Shown here one piece after another: positions 17,412 to 25,754 of a stretch of 64,000 nucleotides of DNA. Within the stretch, counting starts at the first letter, position 1, and each line of letters begins with the position of its first letter. A model generated the notes under the pieces. That model was given only the letters and a program-made list of their open reading frames with translations, ran no database searches and was not told where the DNA came from. The position numbers and the translations under genes were made by a program. Source of the stretch: Firmicutes bacterium CAG:882 (GTDB lineage: Bacteria > Bacillota > Clostridia > Lachnospirales > Lachnospiraceae); assembly GCA_000435595.1 (NCBI GenBank), contig FR895403.1:8373-72372 (forward strand). Direction: 5' to 3'.

Positions 17412-17840
17412 ATGCCGGTAAATATAGCAGTGCTCATTTTGCTTTTATATGAAAGTGTGGTTGACATAATAAAGAGAAGAATAAATATTATACCGGCCGC
17501 TGCAGTTGGGGTTCTTGGAATGATAATGAATGGATTTGTATATAAAAGACCTGTGTGGTGGTTTGCGGGTATGACGGCAGGTGTGATGCTTATATTGGCG
17601 GCATTTATTTCAAGGGAGAAAATCGGATACGGTGACGGCATAATATTTCTGGTGCTTGGCGCATGTGTTGAGCCGTCAGTCGTGCTATGGGTGCTGTGGA
17701 TTTCAATGCTTGCGGCAGGAATTATGGGAGGCATTTTAATTATTGGGGGAAAAAGAGGCAGGGAAAAACCAATACCATACATTCCGTTTGTGGCGTCAGC
17801 TTATATGCTTACCTGTGTATTGCAGATGACTGCCGGATGA
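17412..17840 (+). CDS. tadV: TadV/CpaA prepilin peptidase (A24)
   Basis: The 142-aa membrane protein has about five helices and lacks the N-methylation domain, as usual for Tad peptidases. The two catalytic aspartates are seen in ESVVDIIKRRINIIP (D18) and EKIGYGDGIIFL. It should cleave the Flp prepilin and the TadE-like pseudopilins encoded around it. ATG follows GGAGGTGAGAAATAGAAT, which overlaps the end of the preceding gene. Confidence 0.88.
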   Translation: MPVNIAVLILLLYESVVDIIKRRINIIPAAAVGVLGMIMNGFVYKRPVWWFAGMTAGVMLILAAFISREKIGYGDGIIFLVLGACVEPSVVLWVLWISMLAAGIMGGILIIGGKRGREKPIPYIPFVASAYMLTCVLQMTAG

Positions 17841-17851
17841 GAGGAGGCAGA

Positions 17852-18286
17852 ATGAAAAGCAGCAGAATTTACGCGGATGGTTATTTTACGGTAGAGGCTT
17901 CGTTTATTTTTCCGATTATGCTTATGGTGATTGCAGCGGTACTGCGCCTTGGAATGGAGGTTCATGATGATATGGCATATACGGCGCTTACACAGTATCT
18001 CTATATAAAGGATAAAAGCATACAGCAAAGCTGCTACAGTCCTCATGAACATAAGACAGACATACGTGAAGTGGTGAATACGGGAATTGTTGAATTCTCA
18101 AGTATAAAGAAGGAGTTAAACAAGCTCTATGCAGAGGAGCTGGTGAGAGAATACGGGAACAGCATTATGCTGTTTGACAGGTTAGATATTGAGGGTGGTA
18201 AGACATGGGGGTCAAAGAACAGCACAATAGTCAGGTCAATTCATGTGATAAAAAGTCATGCAGAAAGGATACGGGGAAATGATTGA
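17852..18286 (+). CDS. Second TadE-like pseudopilin
   Basis: The product is 144 aa with the TadE signature DGYFTVEASFIFPIMLMVIA followed by a helical extracytoplasmic domain with one Cys. It is likely a minor pilus subunit processed by TadV. ATG at 17852 is preceded by GAGGAGG. An upstream ATG at 17837 overlaps the tadV stop but has no ribosome site. The 3' end overlaps the FHA gene by 8 nt. Confidence 0.8.
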   Translation: MKSSRIYADGYFTVEASFIFPIMLMVIAAVLRLGMEVHDDMAYTALTQYLYIKDKSIQQSCYSPHEHKTDIREVVNTGIVEFSSIKKELNKLYAEELVREYGNSIMLFDRLDIEGGKTWGSKNSTIVRSIHVIKSHAERIRGND

Positions 18287-19505
18287 ATTTGTAAGGGAAA
18301 TGGACAAAAATTATTTGAAAATCGTAAATGACACAGGCTGTTCCGACTATTGTATGAAGATGCTTGAAAATAATGTCATAGAAGGGTTTCTTTCGACGAG
18401 AAGCGTGTCGGTTAACAATCAACTGAGTTATCTGTATGATATATCGGGAAATATACCGCTTGAGGAAAAATATTCAGGTAAAGAACTGTCAGCGGATGAT
18501 ATTGTGCGTATTGCCGGGCTGCTCAGGGGGATAATAGAGGTTTCGGAAAGTTATATGTTGAATATTGACGGAGTGTTGTTCGACATAAGGTACATATTTT
18601 GTGGGATAAATGATAGGTCATGGAATTTTGTATATAATTCATCAGAAGCTTCAAATGCACGGGACGGAATAAAGCGCGTGATGGAATTTATTCTGGGTAA
18701 GTTAGATCACAAAGATGGAAATGCGGTGATTTTGGGTTACGGATTGTATAAAAGAGTATGTCATGGCGAAATTCCGATTACACGGATATTCGACAATATT
18801 GAGGAATTGACTGAAGATAAGAAGGACGTGGAATATGAGCTTAATCGCAGACAATACCCGTCCGTGATGCCGGAGAGCATAATACAGGAGGAGGAAAAGA
18901 CATCGCCGGATTACAAAAAATATATTATTCCGGGAGCGGCAGTCGGTGTGGCAGCCGTAATATTGGCAGCAGTGTTGTCCGGTGCAGCTATTGCGGTTGT
19001 GGTATTTCTGATATGTATTGCGGTTTTTGCCGTATGTTTGATTTTTAAAATGAGGGGACAGTTTTGGGAAAGAATAGTGAGACGTGAGGTGGACATGCCA
19101 TACGAGGCAGATACACCACAGTTGAGCGTAAGCAGACAGAATGTGATGGCGGGTGTCACAAGTAACATCGTGGATAATGCCACGGTTCTCATGTCAATGG
19201 AAAATACCTCGTTAAGAAGGATTGTCAAGGACGGACCAAGGGATGAATATATGCTGACACAGGGGAATGTGAGCATTGGAAGCGGTGCATCGGCGGATAT
19301 TCTTATAAAGGACAGCGGAATAAGCAGGCTTCATGCCAGGCTTACCAAGGAAGGGGAAATGTACTTCATAAAAGATATGAACTCAACCAACGGAACATGG
19401 GTAAATGAACACAGGTTAAGTGTATATGAGATGTGTCCGGTAAAAAATGGTGATATAATAAGGCTTGCGCAGAGCAGATTTGAATTAATTGACACCTCAG
19501 AATAA
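18279..19505 (+). CDS. Membrane FHA-domain protein (DUF6382-type) of the Tad operon
   Basis: The product is 408 aa. The N-terminal ~200 residues form a soluble domain that I associate with DUF6382. Two hydrophobic helices (about residues 210-258) and a C-terminal FHA domain (about 320-405) follow. The FHA core is seen in VSIGSGASADILIKD, then SGISRLHARL and MNSTNGTWVN, which are the phosphothreonine-binding loops. FHA domains read Ser/Thr-phosphorylated partners, so pilus activity may be linked to a Hanks-type kinase encoded elsewhere. It is the last gene of the Tad operon. ATG 18279 follows AAGGATACGGGGAA. Confidence 0.78.
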   Translation: MIEFVREMDKNYLKIVNDTGCSDYCMKMLENNVIEGFLSTRSVSVNNQLSYLYDISGNIPLEEKYSGKELSADDIVRIAGLLRGIIEVSESYMLNIDGVLFDIRYIFCGINDRSWNFVYNSSEASNARDGIKRVMEFILGKLDHKDGNAVILGYGLYKRVCHGEIPITRIFDNIEELTEDKKDVEYELNRRQYPSVMPESIIQEEEKTSPDYKKYIIPGAAVGVAAVILAAVLSGAAIAVVVFLICIAVFAVCLIFKMRGQFWERIVRREVDMPYEADTPQLSVSRQNVMAGVTSNIVDNATVLMSMENTSLRRIVKDGPRDEYMLTQGNVSIGSGASADILIKDSGISRLHARLTKEGEMYFIKDMNSTNGTWVNEHRLSVYEMCPVKNGDIIRLAQSRFELIDTSE

Positions 19506-19540
19506 TAATGATAAGCTAGAAATATACGGAGGCTTAATCA

Positions 19541-20563
19541 ATGTTGTTTGAGGAATGTTGTTCGGTAATTGAAAATACAGGGTTTAACAGGCTGAGACAA
19601 TACGCTGACAATGTGAATGTATATTGTACTTACAGGGATGAGCGTATGAATATTGTGTTCGTGTGGAATGAAGCTGCATTGGCAGGTTTTTCACCTGAGC
19701 TTATAGACAATCAGAACAGAAGTGTTGTTGCTTTTTTTACACAAAAGGGCGTGTTTAACTGCAGGCTGCTCAACATTATATGTACATATAATACGGGAAT
19801 GTCTAAGCGAAATACAGCGGCGTATTTTCCGGTATGGTTCATAGATGAAAATACGGGGAAATTGATAATATATGAAGAACAGCCGGATGATTTTGCCGGA
19901 CTTAGGGAGGTCATCGAGAATATTGATATATCAGTGGTTGCACGACGCGGAAAAAAGAGCTGCCACAGGGCGAAGATTGTTCCGACATACGTGAACTGGT
20001 TTTTGATTGCGGTAAATATTATTGTTTTTGCCATCATGGAGATACGCGACAGTACAACGGATACTGCGTATATGCTTAAAAGCGGAGCACTTAATGTGTC
20101 GCTGGTTCTTGACAGAGGCGAATATTACAGGCTGTTCACTTCTATGTTCATGCACGGAGGCTTTTCACATATCTTCAATAATATGCTTGTTTTGTTCTGC
20201 ATAGGAGATAACTTAGAACGTGCGGTCGGACATGTAAAATATCTCATAATGTATATTGTGGGCGGACTGCTTGCAAATATTGCTGCGCTGATTTACTATG
20301 ATGTAATGAATATGAATGTGTGCTGTGTGGGAGCATCGGGAGCCATATTCGCAGTTGTCGGAGCATTGTTTTACATAGTGATTATAAATAAGGGACGGCT
20401 CGAGGATCTGTCGGTATATAAGCTTGGATTGTTTATTGTCATGAGTATATATCTTGGATTTCAGAGCACGACTACAAGCAACAGTGCACATATAGGAGGA
20501 CTTGCAGCGGGCTTTATATTGGCTATGCTTATCTACAGAAAAGGGAAGGGGACCAGACTATGA
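19541..20563 (+). CDS. Rhomboid-family intramembrane serine protease
   Basis: The product is 340 aa: a cytosolic N-terminal domain of ~145 residues, then six or more membrane helices. The catalytic serine is S266 in GASGAIFAVVG and the histidine is H317 in SAHIGGLAAGF. MHGGFSHIFNNML is the conserved HxxxN motif. Rhomboids cut membrane proteins inside the bilayer. The gene is 35 bp behind the Tad operon on the same strand and overlaps the next gene by 4 nt, so it may be cotranscribed. A link to pilus processing is possible but not shown. Confidence 0.9.
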   Translation: MLFEECCSVIENTGFNRLRQYADNVNVYCTYRDERMNIVFVWNEAALAGFSPELIDNQNRSVVAFFTQKGVFNCRLLNIICTYNTGMSKRNTAAYFPVWFIDENTGKLIIYEEQPDDFAGLREVIENIDISVVARRGKKSCHRAKIVPTYVNWFLIAVNIIVFAIMEIRDSTTDTAYMLKSGALNVSLVLDRGEYYRLFTSMFMHGGFSHIFNNMLVLFCIGDNLERAVGHVKYLIMYIVGGLLANIAALIYYDVMNMNVCCVGASGAIFAVVGALFYIVIINKGRLEDLSVYKLGLFIVMSIYLGFQSTTTSNSAHIGGLAAGFILAMLIYRKGKGTRL

Positions 20564-21546
20564 AGGTTAATATATATTACGGCGGAAGAGGACTTATTGA
20601 CGATCCGACAATAAGTGTGCTTAACAGAATGACGGATGTATTGAAGGAATTGAGAGTGAATGTGGATAAGTATAATCTGTTCGAGATGAAGAATACCATA
20701 ACAACTCTTCCACAGACACTTAAGGATGCAGATGCCGTTATACTTGCTACGACAGTTGAGTGGTTTGGAATCGGCGGATATATGATGCAGTTTCTTGATG
20801 CATGCTGGCTTTATGCGGATAAAGCAAAGATAGGCAGAATATATATGTTTCCGGTGGTAATGTCAAGAGCATCAGGTGAGAAGGAGGCAGCACTTTCACT
20901 GTCTAATGCATGGGAGCTTCTCGGGGGAAAGAGCTGTAACGGAATTGCGGCTTATGTCGATGATCCGGTAGAATTTGAGATTAATCCTGAATTTCTTGAT
21001 ATTTTTGAGAAGAAGGCTGAGGAGATATACAGAACCGTATCACAGAAAATGAAATCTCTTCCTTCAAGTAATAATGCAATAAAGAGCAATATAGTCAGTG
21101 AGACAATCAAGCTCACCCCACAGGAGTCGGAGCAGTTGTCCAAGTATGCGGCCGACGATATGTATATAAAGAAACAGAAGGAAGATATTGAAGAGCTTGC
21201 CGGAATGTTTAAGGACCTTTTAGATGAGGAGGATAAGGGCGGAATAGAACGATACGCTGATCTTCTTAAGGAAAAGTTTGTTCCACAGAATGACTTTAAG
21301 GCAGATTATGTAATAAATATTAACGACAAAAATAAGTCGTTAATCATTAATATAAATAATCAAAATATTGATTGCAGCTTCGGTCAGAACGATAATGCGG
21401 AGATTGTATGCAGACTTGACAATATCGTGCTTGAGAAAATTGTGCAGGGCAATCAGACATTTCAGGGAGCGTTTATGTCCGGAAGCATGACGGCAAGAGG
21501 CAATTTCAAGAATATTCGTATGTTAGACCAATGCTTTAAATTCTGA
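20560..21546 (+). CDS. Flavodoxin-fold / SCP2 sterol-carrier fusion protein
   Basis: The product is 328 aa and cytosolic. The N-terminal ~170 residues have the flavodoxin or NADPH-dependent FMN reductase pattern (MKVNIYYGGRGLIDDP, then DADAVILATTVEWFGIGGYM). The C-terminal ~110 residues match the SCP2 lipid-binding fold (DYVININDKNKSLIINI, GAFMSGSMTARGNFK). A linker helix joins them. Such fusions are seen in Firmicutes but their substrate is unknown; a hydrophobic electron acceptor or lipid is an inference. The ATG overlaps the rhomboid stop (ATGA). Its 3' end overlaps the convergent kinase gene by 24 bp. Confidence 0.75.
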   Translation: MKVNIYYGGRGLIDDPTISVLNRMTDVLKELRVNVDKYNLFEMKNTITTLPQTLKDADAVILATTVEWFGIGGYMMQFLDACWLYADKAKIGRIYMFPVVMSRASGEKEAALSLSNAWELLGGKSCNGIAAYVDDPVEFEINPEFLDIFEKKAEEIYRTVSQKMKSLPSSNNAIKSNIVSETIKLTPQESEQLSKYAADDMYIKKQKEDIEELAGMFKDLLDEEDKGGIERYADLLKEKFVPQNDFKADYVININDKNKSLIININNQNIDCSFGQNDNAEIVCRLDNIVLEKIVQGNQTFQGAFMSGSMTARGNFKNIRMLDQCFKF

Positions 21547-22272
21547 TGCGGCAGGTACTCTGATTGTGAAGGAAGTGATTCCGGAATCGTGTGAGTAGGA
21601 TATGCTTCCTCCAAGTGCATCGGCTGTTTCGGCAGCTATTGCAAGGCCAAGACCTAAGTGTCCCTGCTTATCTGAACAGAATGGTGAGAATATTTTATCA
21701 GACATATCGGCATCGGGGGCATTGCCGGAGTCAGAAACAACGACGGCGATAGTATTGCCGGCTTCTATGGACAGGCATACGGATATCGGAGCAGCCGGGA
21801 TGCCGGCTTCAAGGGCATTGGTAATCAGACAGTCGGCGGCGACTGTGAGCTTGGCTGTGTCAGTAAGAATTTGCGCGTCAGGATTATTACAGATAAGCCT
21901 GATTATATCGGAACTGTCTGAATGGTGGTCCGCTATATTTTGGCGAATGGAGTTTTCAAGAACCGAAAGGCGTGAAGGTGACAGAGTAATGGTGTCGGAA
22001 TAGCGGTACAGAGCAATATCGTTAAAAGCCTTAATCAGACTTTTTATGTCATTACCCATTTGAACAAAGCGAGGTATGGAATTGAGTACCGGGGTGGTGA
22101 GTCCGAGAAGCTGGTAAGAACCGCTTAAGAGAGTGACGATGTTTCGTATATCGTGGCAGCCGGTTTTCAGCAATTCCCTGTGTTCTGCTTCGCGGCGCAT
22201 GAAGAGGTCATAAGCTTCGGGGTTATCTTTTTTTAAATTCAGTAAAAGTTGTTTATCATTTTCAGTAAGCAT
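21523..22272 (-). CDS. Soluble orphan sensor histidine kinase
   Basis: The product is 249 aa with no membrane segments. The H-box is GCHDIRNIVTLLSGSYQLL (phospho-acceptor His near residue 40), the N-box is CLITNALEAG, and G-boxes are VVVSDSGNAPDAD and GHLGLGLAIA. Input would have to come from the short N-terminal helix or a partner, since no sensor domain is present. No response regulator is adjacent. It converges on the flavodoxin-SCP2 gene and diverges from the HIT gene. Confidence 0.8.
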   Translation of the reverse strand: MLTENDKQLLLNLKKDNPEAYDLFMRREAEHRELLKTGCHDIRNIVTLLSGSYQLLGLTTPVLNSIPRFVQMGNDIKSLIKAFNDIALYRYSDTITLSPSRLSVLENSIRQNIADHHSDSSDIIRLICNNPDAQILTDTAKLTVAADCLITNALEAGIPAAPISVCLSIEAGNTIAVVVSDSGNAPDADMSDKIFSPFCSDKQGHLGLGLAIAAETADALGGSISYSHDSGITSFTIRVPAASEFKALV

Positions 22273-22308
22273 GTTAGGTAGTCCTCATTTTTATAGTTGA
22301 GATTTGGG

Positions 22309-22333
22309 GATGTTAAAACAGTTTTCAAACATC
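22309..22333. promoter_or_regulatory. Inverted repeat between the kinase and HIT genes
   Basis: GATGTT (22309-22314) and AACATC (22328-22333) flank AAAAC/GTTTT, forming a near-perfect palindrome in the divergent intergenic region. It could be an operator or a leader hairpin. No promoter consensus could be assigned with confidence. Confidence 0.35.
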
Positions 22334-22373
22334 ACCTAATATAAACATATATCATAAAAGGAGATTTTTCAAG

Positions 22374-22793
22374 ATGAAAAAAGACGATTGTATTTTTTGT
22401 AAGATAGCTGCAGGGGAAATTCCTTCCGCGACGGTGTATGAGGATGAGGATTTTAGGGCGATATTGGATCTTGGTCCGGCTGCAAAGGGACATACACTTG
22501 TCATTCCTAAGAACCATTCGGACAATCTGCTGACTGTTGATTCAAAGACAGCCCAAAATGCACTCACCGTAATTTCTAAGACAGCAAATGCGGTTAAGGA
22601 TGCTATGGGCTGTGATGGAATCAATGTCGTACAGAATAATGGAGAGGCAGCAGGCCAGACCGTGATGCATCTTCATTTTCATATAATACCAAGATATAAC
22701 AATGACAGCGTTAACATAGGCTGGCAGCCTATGAAGCCGTCACCTGACGAGCTGGCGGCAACAGCAGAACTCATCAAAGAGAAGCTTCATTGA
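22374..22793 (+). CDS. HIT-family nucleotide hydrolase
   Basis: The product is 139 aa, a histidine-triad protein of the HinT branch. HINVxxxxxxxQ-type residues are present (GINVVQNNGEAAGQTVMH), and the active-site triad is HLHFHIIPR near residues 100-108. The N-terminal DCIFCKIAAGEIPS is diagnostic. Members hydrolyse purine nucleoside phosphoramidates. ATG follows AAGGAG. Its end overlaps the convergent murG by 20 bp. Confidence 0.92.
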   Translation: MKKDDCIFCKIAAGEIPSATVYEDEDFRAILDLGPAAKGHTLVIPKNHSDNLLTVDSKTAQNALTVISKTANAVKDAMGCDGINVVQNNGEAAGQTVMHLHFHIIPRYNNDSVNIGWQPMKPSPDELAATAELIKEKLH

Positions 22794-23838
22794 TAAGCGA
22801 TACTATCTGCCTGATGGAATCGATGCCTGATGCTTTTTTCATGCAGGCAGTATACTCTGCACGATGCTCATACAGATTGCAGATTGCAAGGTAGAGGGAT
22901 TCGTCTGACAGCTCTTCCTCAGAAAGAACCATTGAGAAGCCCTGCTTTCTGAAGGATTCGGCGTTAAGTATCTGATCACCTCTGCTGGCACCTGCAGGCA
23001 GGGGAATAAGAAGATTCGGCTTGCTGAGTGACAAAAGTTCGAAGATGGCATTGGCACCGGCACGGGATATAACTATGTCAGCGGCGGCAAAGAGATCCTT
23101 GAGTTCTTTGTCAATATACTCAAATTGATAATAACCTGTTGTGGAATAGAAGCTCTCATCAACCTTGCCTTTTCCGCAGAGATGGACAACCTGAAAGCGT
23201 TCAAGAAGGTTAGGGAGTATTGAGCGCACGGCTTCATTCACATGCAGGGCACCGAGGCTTCCGCCTATAACCATTATTACAGGTTTACTTGATGTGAAAT
23301 GACATAAATCAAGTCCGACCTGACGATTACCCTGACTCAACTCGGCGCGAATCGGAGTTCCGGTAAGTACGCCCTTGTTATCAGGTATCATGGACACTGT
23401 CTCCGGAAAATTGCAGCATACCTTAGATGCGTAAGGAATGCAGATTTTGTTGGCAAGTCCGGGTGTCATATCAGATTCGTGAATTATCACGGGAATGTGT
23501 TCTCTGTGTGCGGCAAGCACGACAGGAACGGATACGAAGCCGCCCTTGGAGAATACGACATCAGGCTTAAGCTGACGTATCAGCCTTCTCGCTTCAAAGC
23601 AACCTTTGATTACACGGAAAGGATCGGTAAGATTCTTCACATCAAAGTAACGTCTGAGCTTTCCGGTTGCGATGCCGTAGTAAGGAATTCCCTGTTCCGT
23701 TATCAGAGTTTTCTCTATTCCGTTATATGAACCTATGTAAGATATATCATAGCCTTCCTCCTTTAAAAGAGGAAGCATGGCTATATTAGGTGTAACATGA
23801 CCGGCGGTACCACCGCCGGTAAGAAGTAATTTTTTCAT
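22774..23838 (-). CDS. murG: UDP-GlcNAc transferase MurG
   Basis: The 354-aa GT28 enzyme adds GlcNAc to lipid I on the cytoplasmic membrane face to make lipid II. The glycine-rich LLTGGGTAGHVTPNIAML and the HEHIPVIIHESDMTPGLANK region are typical. The donor site is GGSLGALHVNEAV, with FAAADIVISRAGANAIFEL and LIPLPAGASRGDQ in the C-domain. It is not in a mur/fts cluster here, and may be one of two copies in the genome. The TSCPD gene lies 20 bp upstream on the same strand. Confidence 0.93.
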   Translation of the reverse strand: MKKLLLTGGGTAGHVTPNIAMLPLLKEEGYDISYIGSYNGIEKTLITEQGIPYYGIATGKLRRYFDVKNLTDPFRVIKGCFEARRLIRQLKPDVVFSKGGFVSVPVVLAAHREHIPVIIHESDMTPGLANKICIPYASKVCCNFPETVSMIPDNKGVLTGTPIRAELSQGNRQVGLDLCHFTSSKPVIMVIGGSLGALHVNEAVRSILPNLLERFQVVHLCGKGKVDESFYSTTGYYQFEYIDKELKDLFAAADIVISRAGANAIFELLSLSKPNLLIPLPAGASRGDQILNAESFRKQGFSMVLSEEELSDESLYLAICNLYEHRAEYTACMKKASGIDSIRQIVSLINEASL

Positions 23839-23858
23839 GACAATCTCCCGGTAAAGCT

Positions 23859-24098
23859 TTACTGGATTGCCTGCTTAAGGGCTTTTGCAAGCTGGTCAGG
23901 GCATGATGTCTCACGGATTCCGCAGCGAATTCCCTCTAAGCGGCTGATGGCATCGGAAACTTTCATTCCGGCAACAAGTGCAGCCACACCCTGTGTATTT
24001 CCGGAGCAGCCGCCTGTGAACCTGACGGATTTGATTACGTCACCGTCTAATTCAATATTGATTTCTTTTGAACAAACTCCTGTTGGTTTGTATATCAT
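23859..24098 (-). CDS. TSCPD-domain protein (TIGR03905 type)
   Basis: The product is 79 aa. TSCPD modules also occur at the C-terminus of B12-dependent ribonucleotide reductases; stand-alone copies have unknown function. Cysteines are placed as expected: GVCSKEI, FTGGCSGNTQG and RCGIRETSCPDQLAKAL. Four cysteines suggest a metal or redox site. It leads a probable two-gene transcript with murG. Confidence 0.82.
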   Translation of the reverse strand: MIYKPTGVCSKEINIELDGDVIKSVRFTGGCSGNTQGVAALVAGMKVSDAISRLEGIRCGIRETSCPDQLAKALKQAIQ

Positions 24099-24173
24099 AA
24101 CATTATTCTCCTATCTTTGTATTTAATACTTTTTTTGTTGTGGAAACGGTAAAACGTCCCACATTTTCAATGT

Positions 24174-24182
24174 ATTATAGCA
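24174..24182 (-). promoter_or_regulatory. Extended -10 promoter for the TSCPD-murG unit
   Basis: On the minus strand TGCTATAAT is a perfect extended -10. No good -35 is visible, which fits extended -10 promoters. The leader would be about 70 nt. A plus-strand TATAAT at 24201 may serve mtnN, but its -35 is unclear. Confidence 0.5.
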
Positions 24183-24239
24183 TAATAAGACATCAAGTGG
24201 TATAATTAATTAAAATTTTATTTATGGAGGTCAGATTTG

Positions 24240-24932
24240 ATGATTGGAATTATCGGAGCTATGGAAGAGGAAGTAAAGGCACTCGCCGATATGATGAGCA
24301 ATGTAGAGACTGCTACAGCAGCAGGAATGGTTTTTAAGAAGGGATTTCTAAAGGGAAAGGAAGCTGTTGTTGTAAGAAGCGGTATCGGCAAGGTAAATGC
24401 CGCAGTATGTACACAGATTCTGGCAGACAGATACGGTGTTGACTGCGTTATCAATACAGGTGTTGCAGGTTCATTAAAAAATGAAATAAATATAGGAGAT
24501 GTCGTTATTTCAAGTGATGCGTTACAGCACGATATGGATGCGACAGGTTTTGGATATGAGCCGGGCGTAATCCCAAGAATGCCTGTATCCGTGTTTGAAG
24601 CGGACAGAAAGCTTATAGATGCCGCTAAGGAAGCCTGTGCTGAGGCAGTTCCCGAAATCGGAGTATTTGAGGGAAGAGTTGTAAGCGGTGATCAGTTCGT
24701 GACTGACAAGGTAACAAAGAAGAGAATTTCCGATACATTTCATGCGTACTGTACAGAGATGGAAGGTGCTGCCATTGCACAGGCTGCATACTTAAATAAG
24801 ATTCCGTTTCTTGTAATACGAGCCATATCTGACAAGGCGGATGATAGTGCGTCAATGGATTACGGTGAGTTTGAGAGAAAGGCAATAGAGCATTCGGTTC
24901 TTCTTATGGAAAATCTTGTTCAGAGACTTTAA
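24240..24932 (+). CDS. mtnN: 5'-methylthioadenosine/S-adenosylhomocysteine nucleosidase
   Basis: The 230-aa enzyme removes adenine from MTA and SAH, feeding methionine salvage and the methyl cycle. The N-terminus MIGIIGAMEEEVKAL is diagnostic; E11 or E12 corresponds to the catalytic base. VINTGVAGSLKNEINIGDVV, the ligand segment TEMEGAAIAQAAY and AISDKADDSA (catalytic Asp) are all present. ATG at 24240 follows GGAGG; a TTG one codon earlier is ignored. It is probably monocistronic. Confidence 0.95.
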   Translation: MIGIIGAMEEEVKALADMMSNVETATAAGMVFKKGFLKGKEAVVVRSGIGKVNAAVCTQILADRYGVDCVINTGVAGSLKNEINIGDVVISSDALQHDMDATGFGYEPGVIPRMPVSVFEADRKLIDAAKEACAEAVPEIGVFEGRVVSGDQFVTDKVTKKRISDTFHAYCTEMEGAAIAQAAYLNKIPFLVIRAISDKADDSASMDYGEFERKAIEHSVLLMENLVQRL

Positions 24933-25069
24933 GGTCGTATTTTAACATTTTTTGTTGAGATTTGCAGAATTAATCCCTCTTTTGGCGAAGCAAAAAAGAA
25001 GCTATATTTATTGCAGGACGGGACAAGGAAACATTTTGCCACGGAATTATATGTGAGGAGATGGGATTT

Positions 25070-25735
25070 ATGCAGAATTTTACGGTTAATGTTGGAGAGA
25101 ATGCTTTTGTAATACTGATTGCGCTCACGGGACTTTTCGGATGTCTTGCGTTCAGTCTGGCCGGAAAGGGGCTTTCGATATTGTATAATGAGACAATATC
25201 GATGACCGCCTCAACTCATCCGTTCATCAAGCAGATTAAACTGCGAAGAGAGAATGGAATGAGAATTAATATGAATATCCATAATACCTACGCATTTGTT
25301 CTTAAGAGTATGGACAAGTATAAATATCTGAACCTCACCGTGAGAGATTATATGAAGGTGGCATGGCTTATACAGCTCGTGTGCGTTATGCTGGGACTTG
25401 TCGGCGGCGTAATCAAAGCGAACGTGTGGTATACTGCATACGGCTGTGTGTGTGCTGTTGCCGTATCGTGTGTGGGAAGAATTGAGGACGTGGAGAGAAA
25501 AGAGCAGCAGGTTGTGGTCAATATGGTTGATTATTTTGATAACATGCTCGGACAGGACAGAAAAAAGAGTGTGATGCAACATGAAGAGATGCGTGACGAA
25601 AAAACGGCACAGGAGATAAAGCCGCAGGAGCAGCAGAATGTCGAGCCTATATCTGTGTCGAGACAGACCATGATGGCAATCAATGAGGAGCAGAGAAAAC
25701 TTATTGAGGAAGTATTAAGAGAATATCTTGCATAA
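25070..25735 (+). CDS. Hypothetical membrane protein
   Basis: The product is 221 aa and not recognised. It has an N-terminal hydrophobic helix (about residues 10-35), a polar stretch with a basic KLRREN segment, two close hydrophobic helices (about 100-145), and a charged Gln/Glu-rich C-terminal tail (~65 residues). ATG 25070 follows GAGGAG; an ATG 9 nt earlier overlaps that ribosome site. The preceding gap (24933-25060) contains a hairpin TCTTTTGGC-GAA-GCAAAAAAGA near 24980. The dehydrogenase gene follows after 19 bp, so the two may be cotranscribed. Confidence 0.7.
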   Translation: MQNFTVNVGENAFVILIALTGLFGCLAFSLAGKGLSILYNETISMTASTHPFIKQIKLRRENGMRINMNIHNTYAFVLKSMDKYKYLNLTVRDYMKVAWLIQLVCVMLGLVGGVIKANVWYTAYGCVCAVAVSCVGRIEDVERKEQQVVVNMVDYFDNMLGQDRKKSVMQHEEMRDEKTAQEIKPQEQQNVEPISVSRQTMMAINEEQRKLIEEVLREYLA

Positions 25736-25754
25736 AATACGAGGAGACAGTTTA

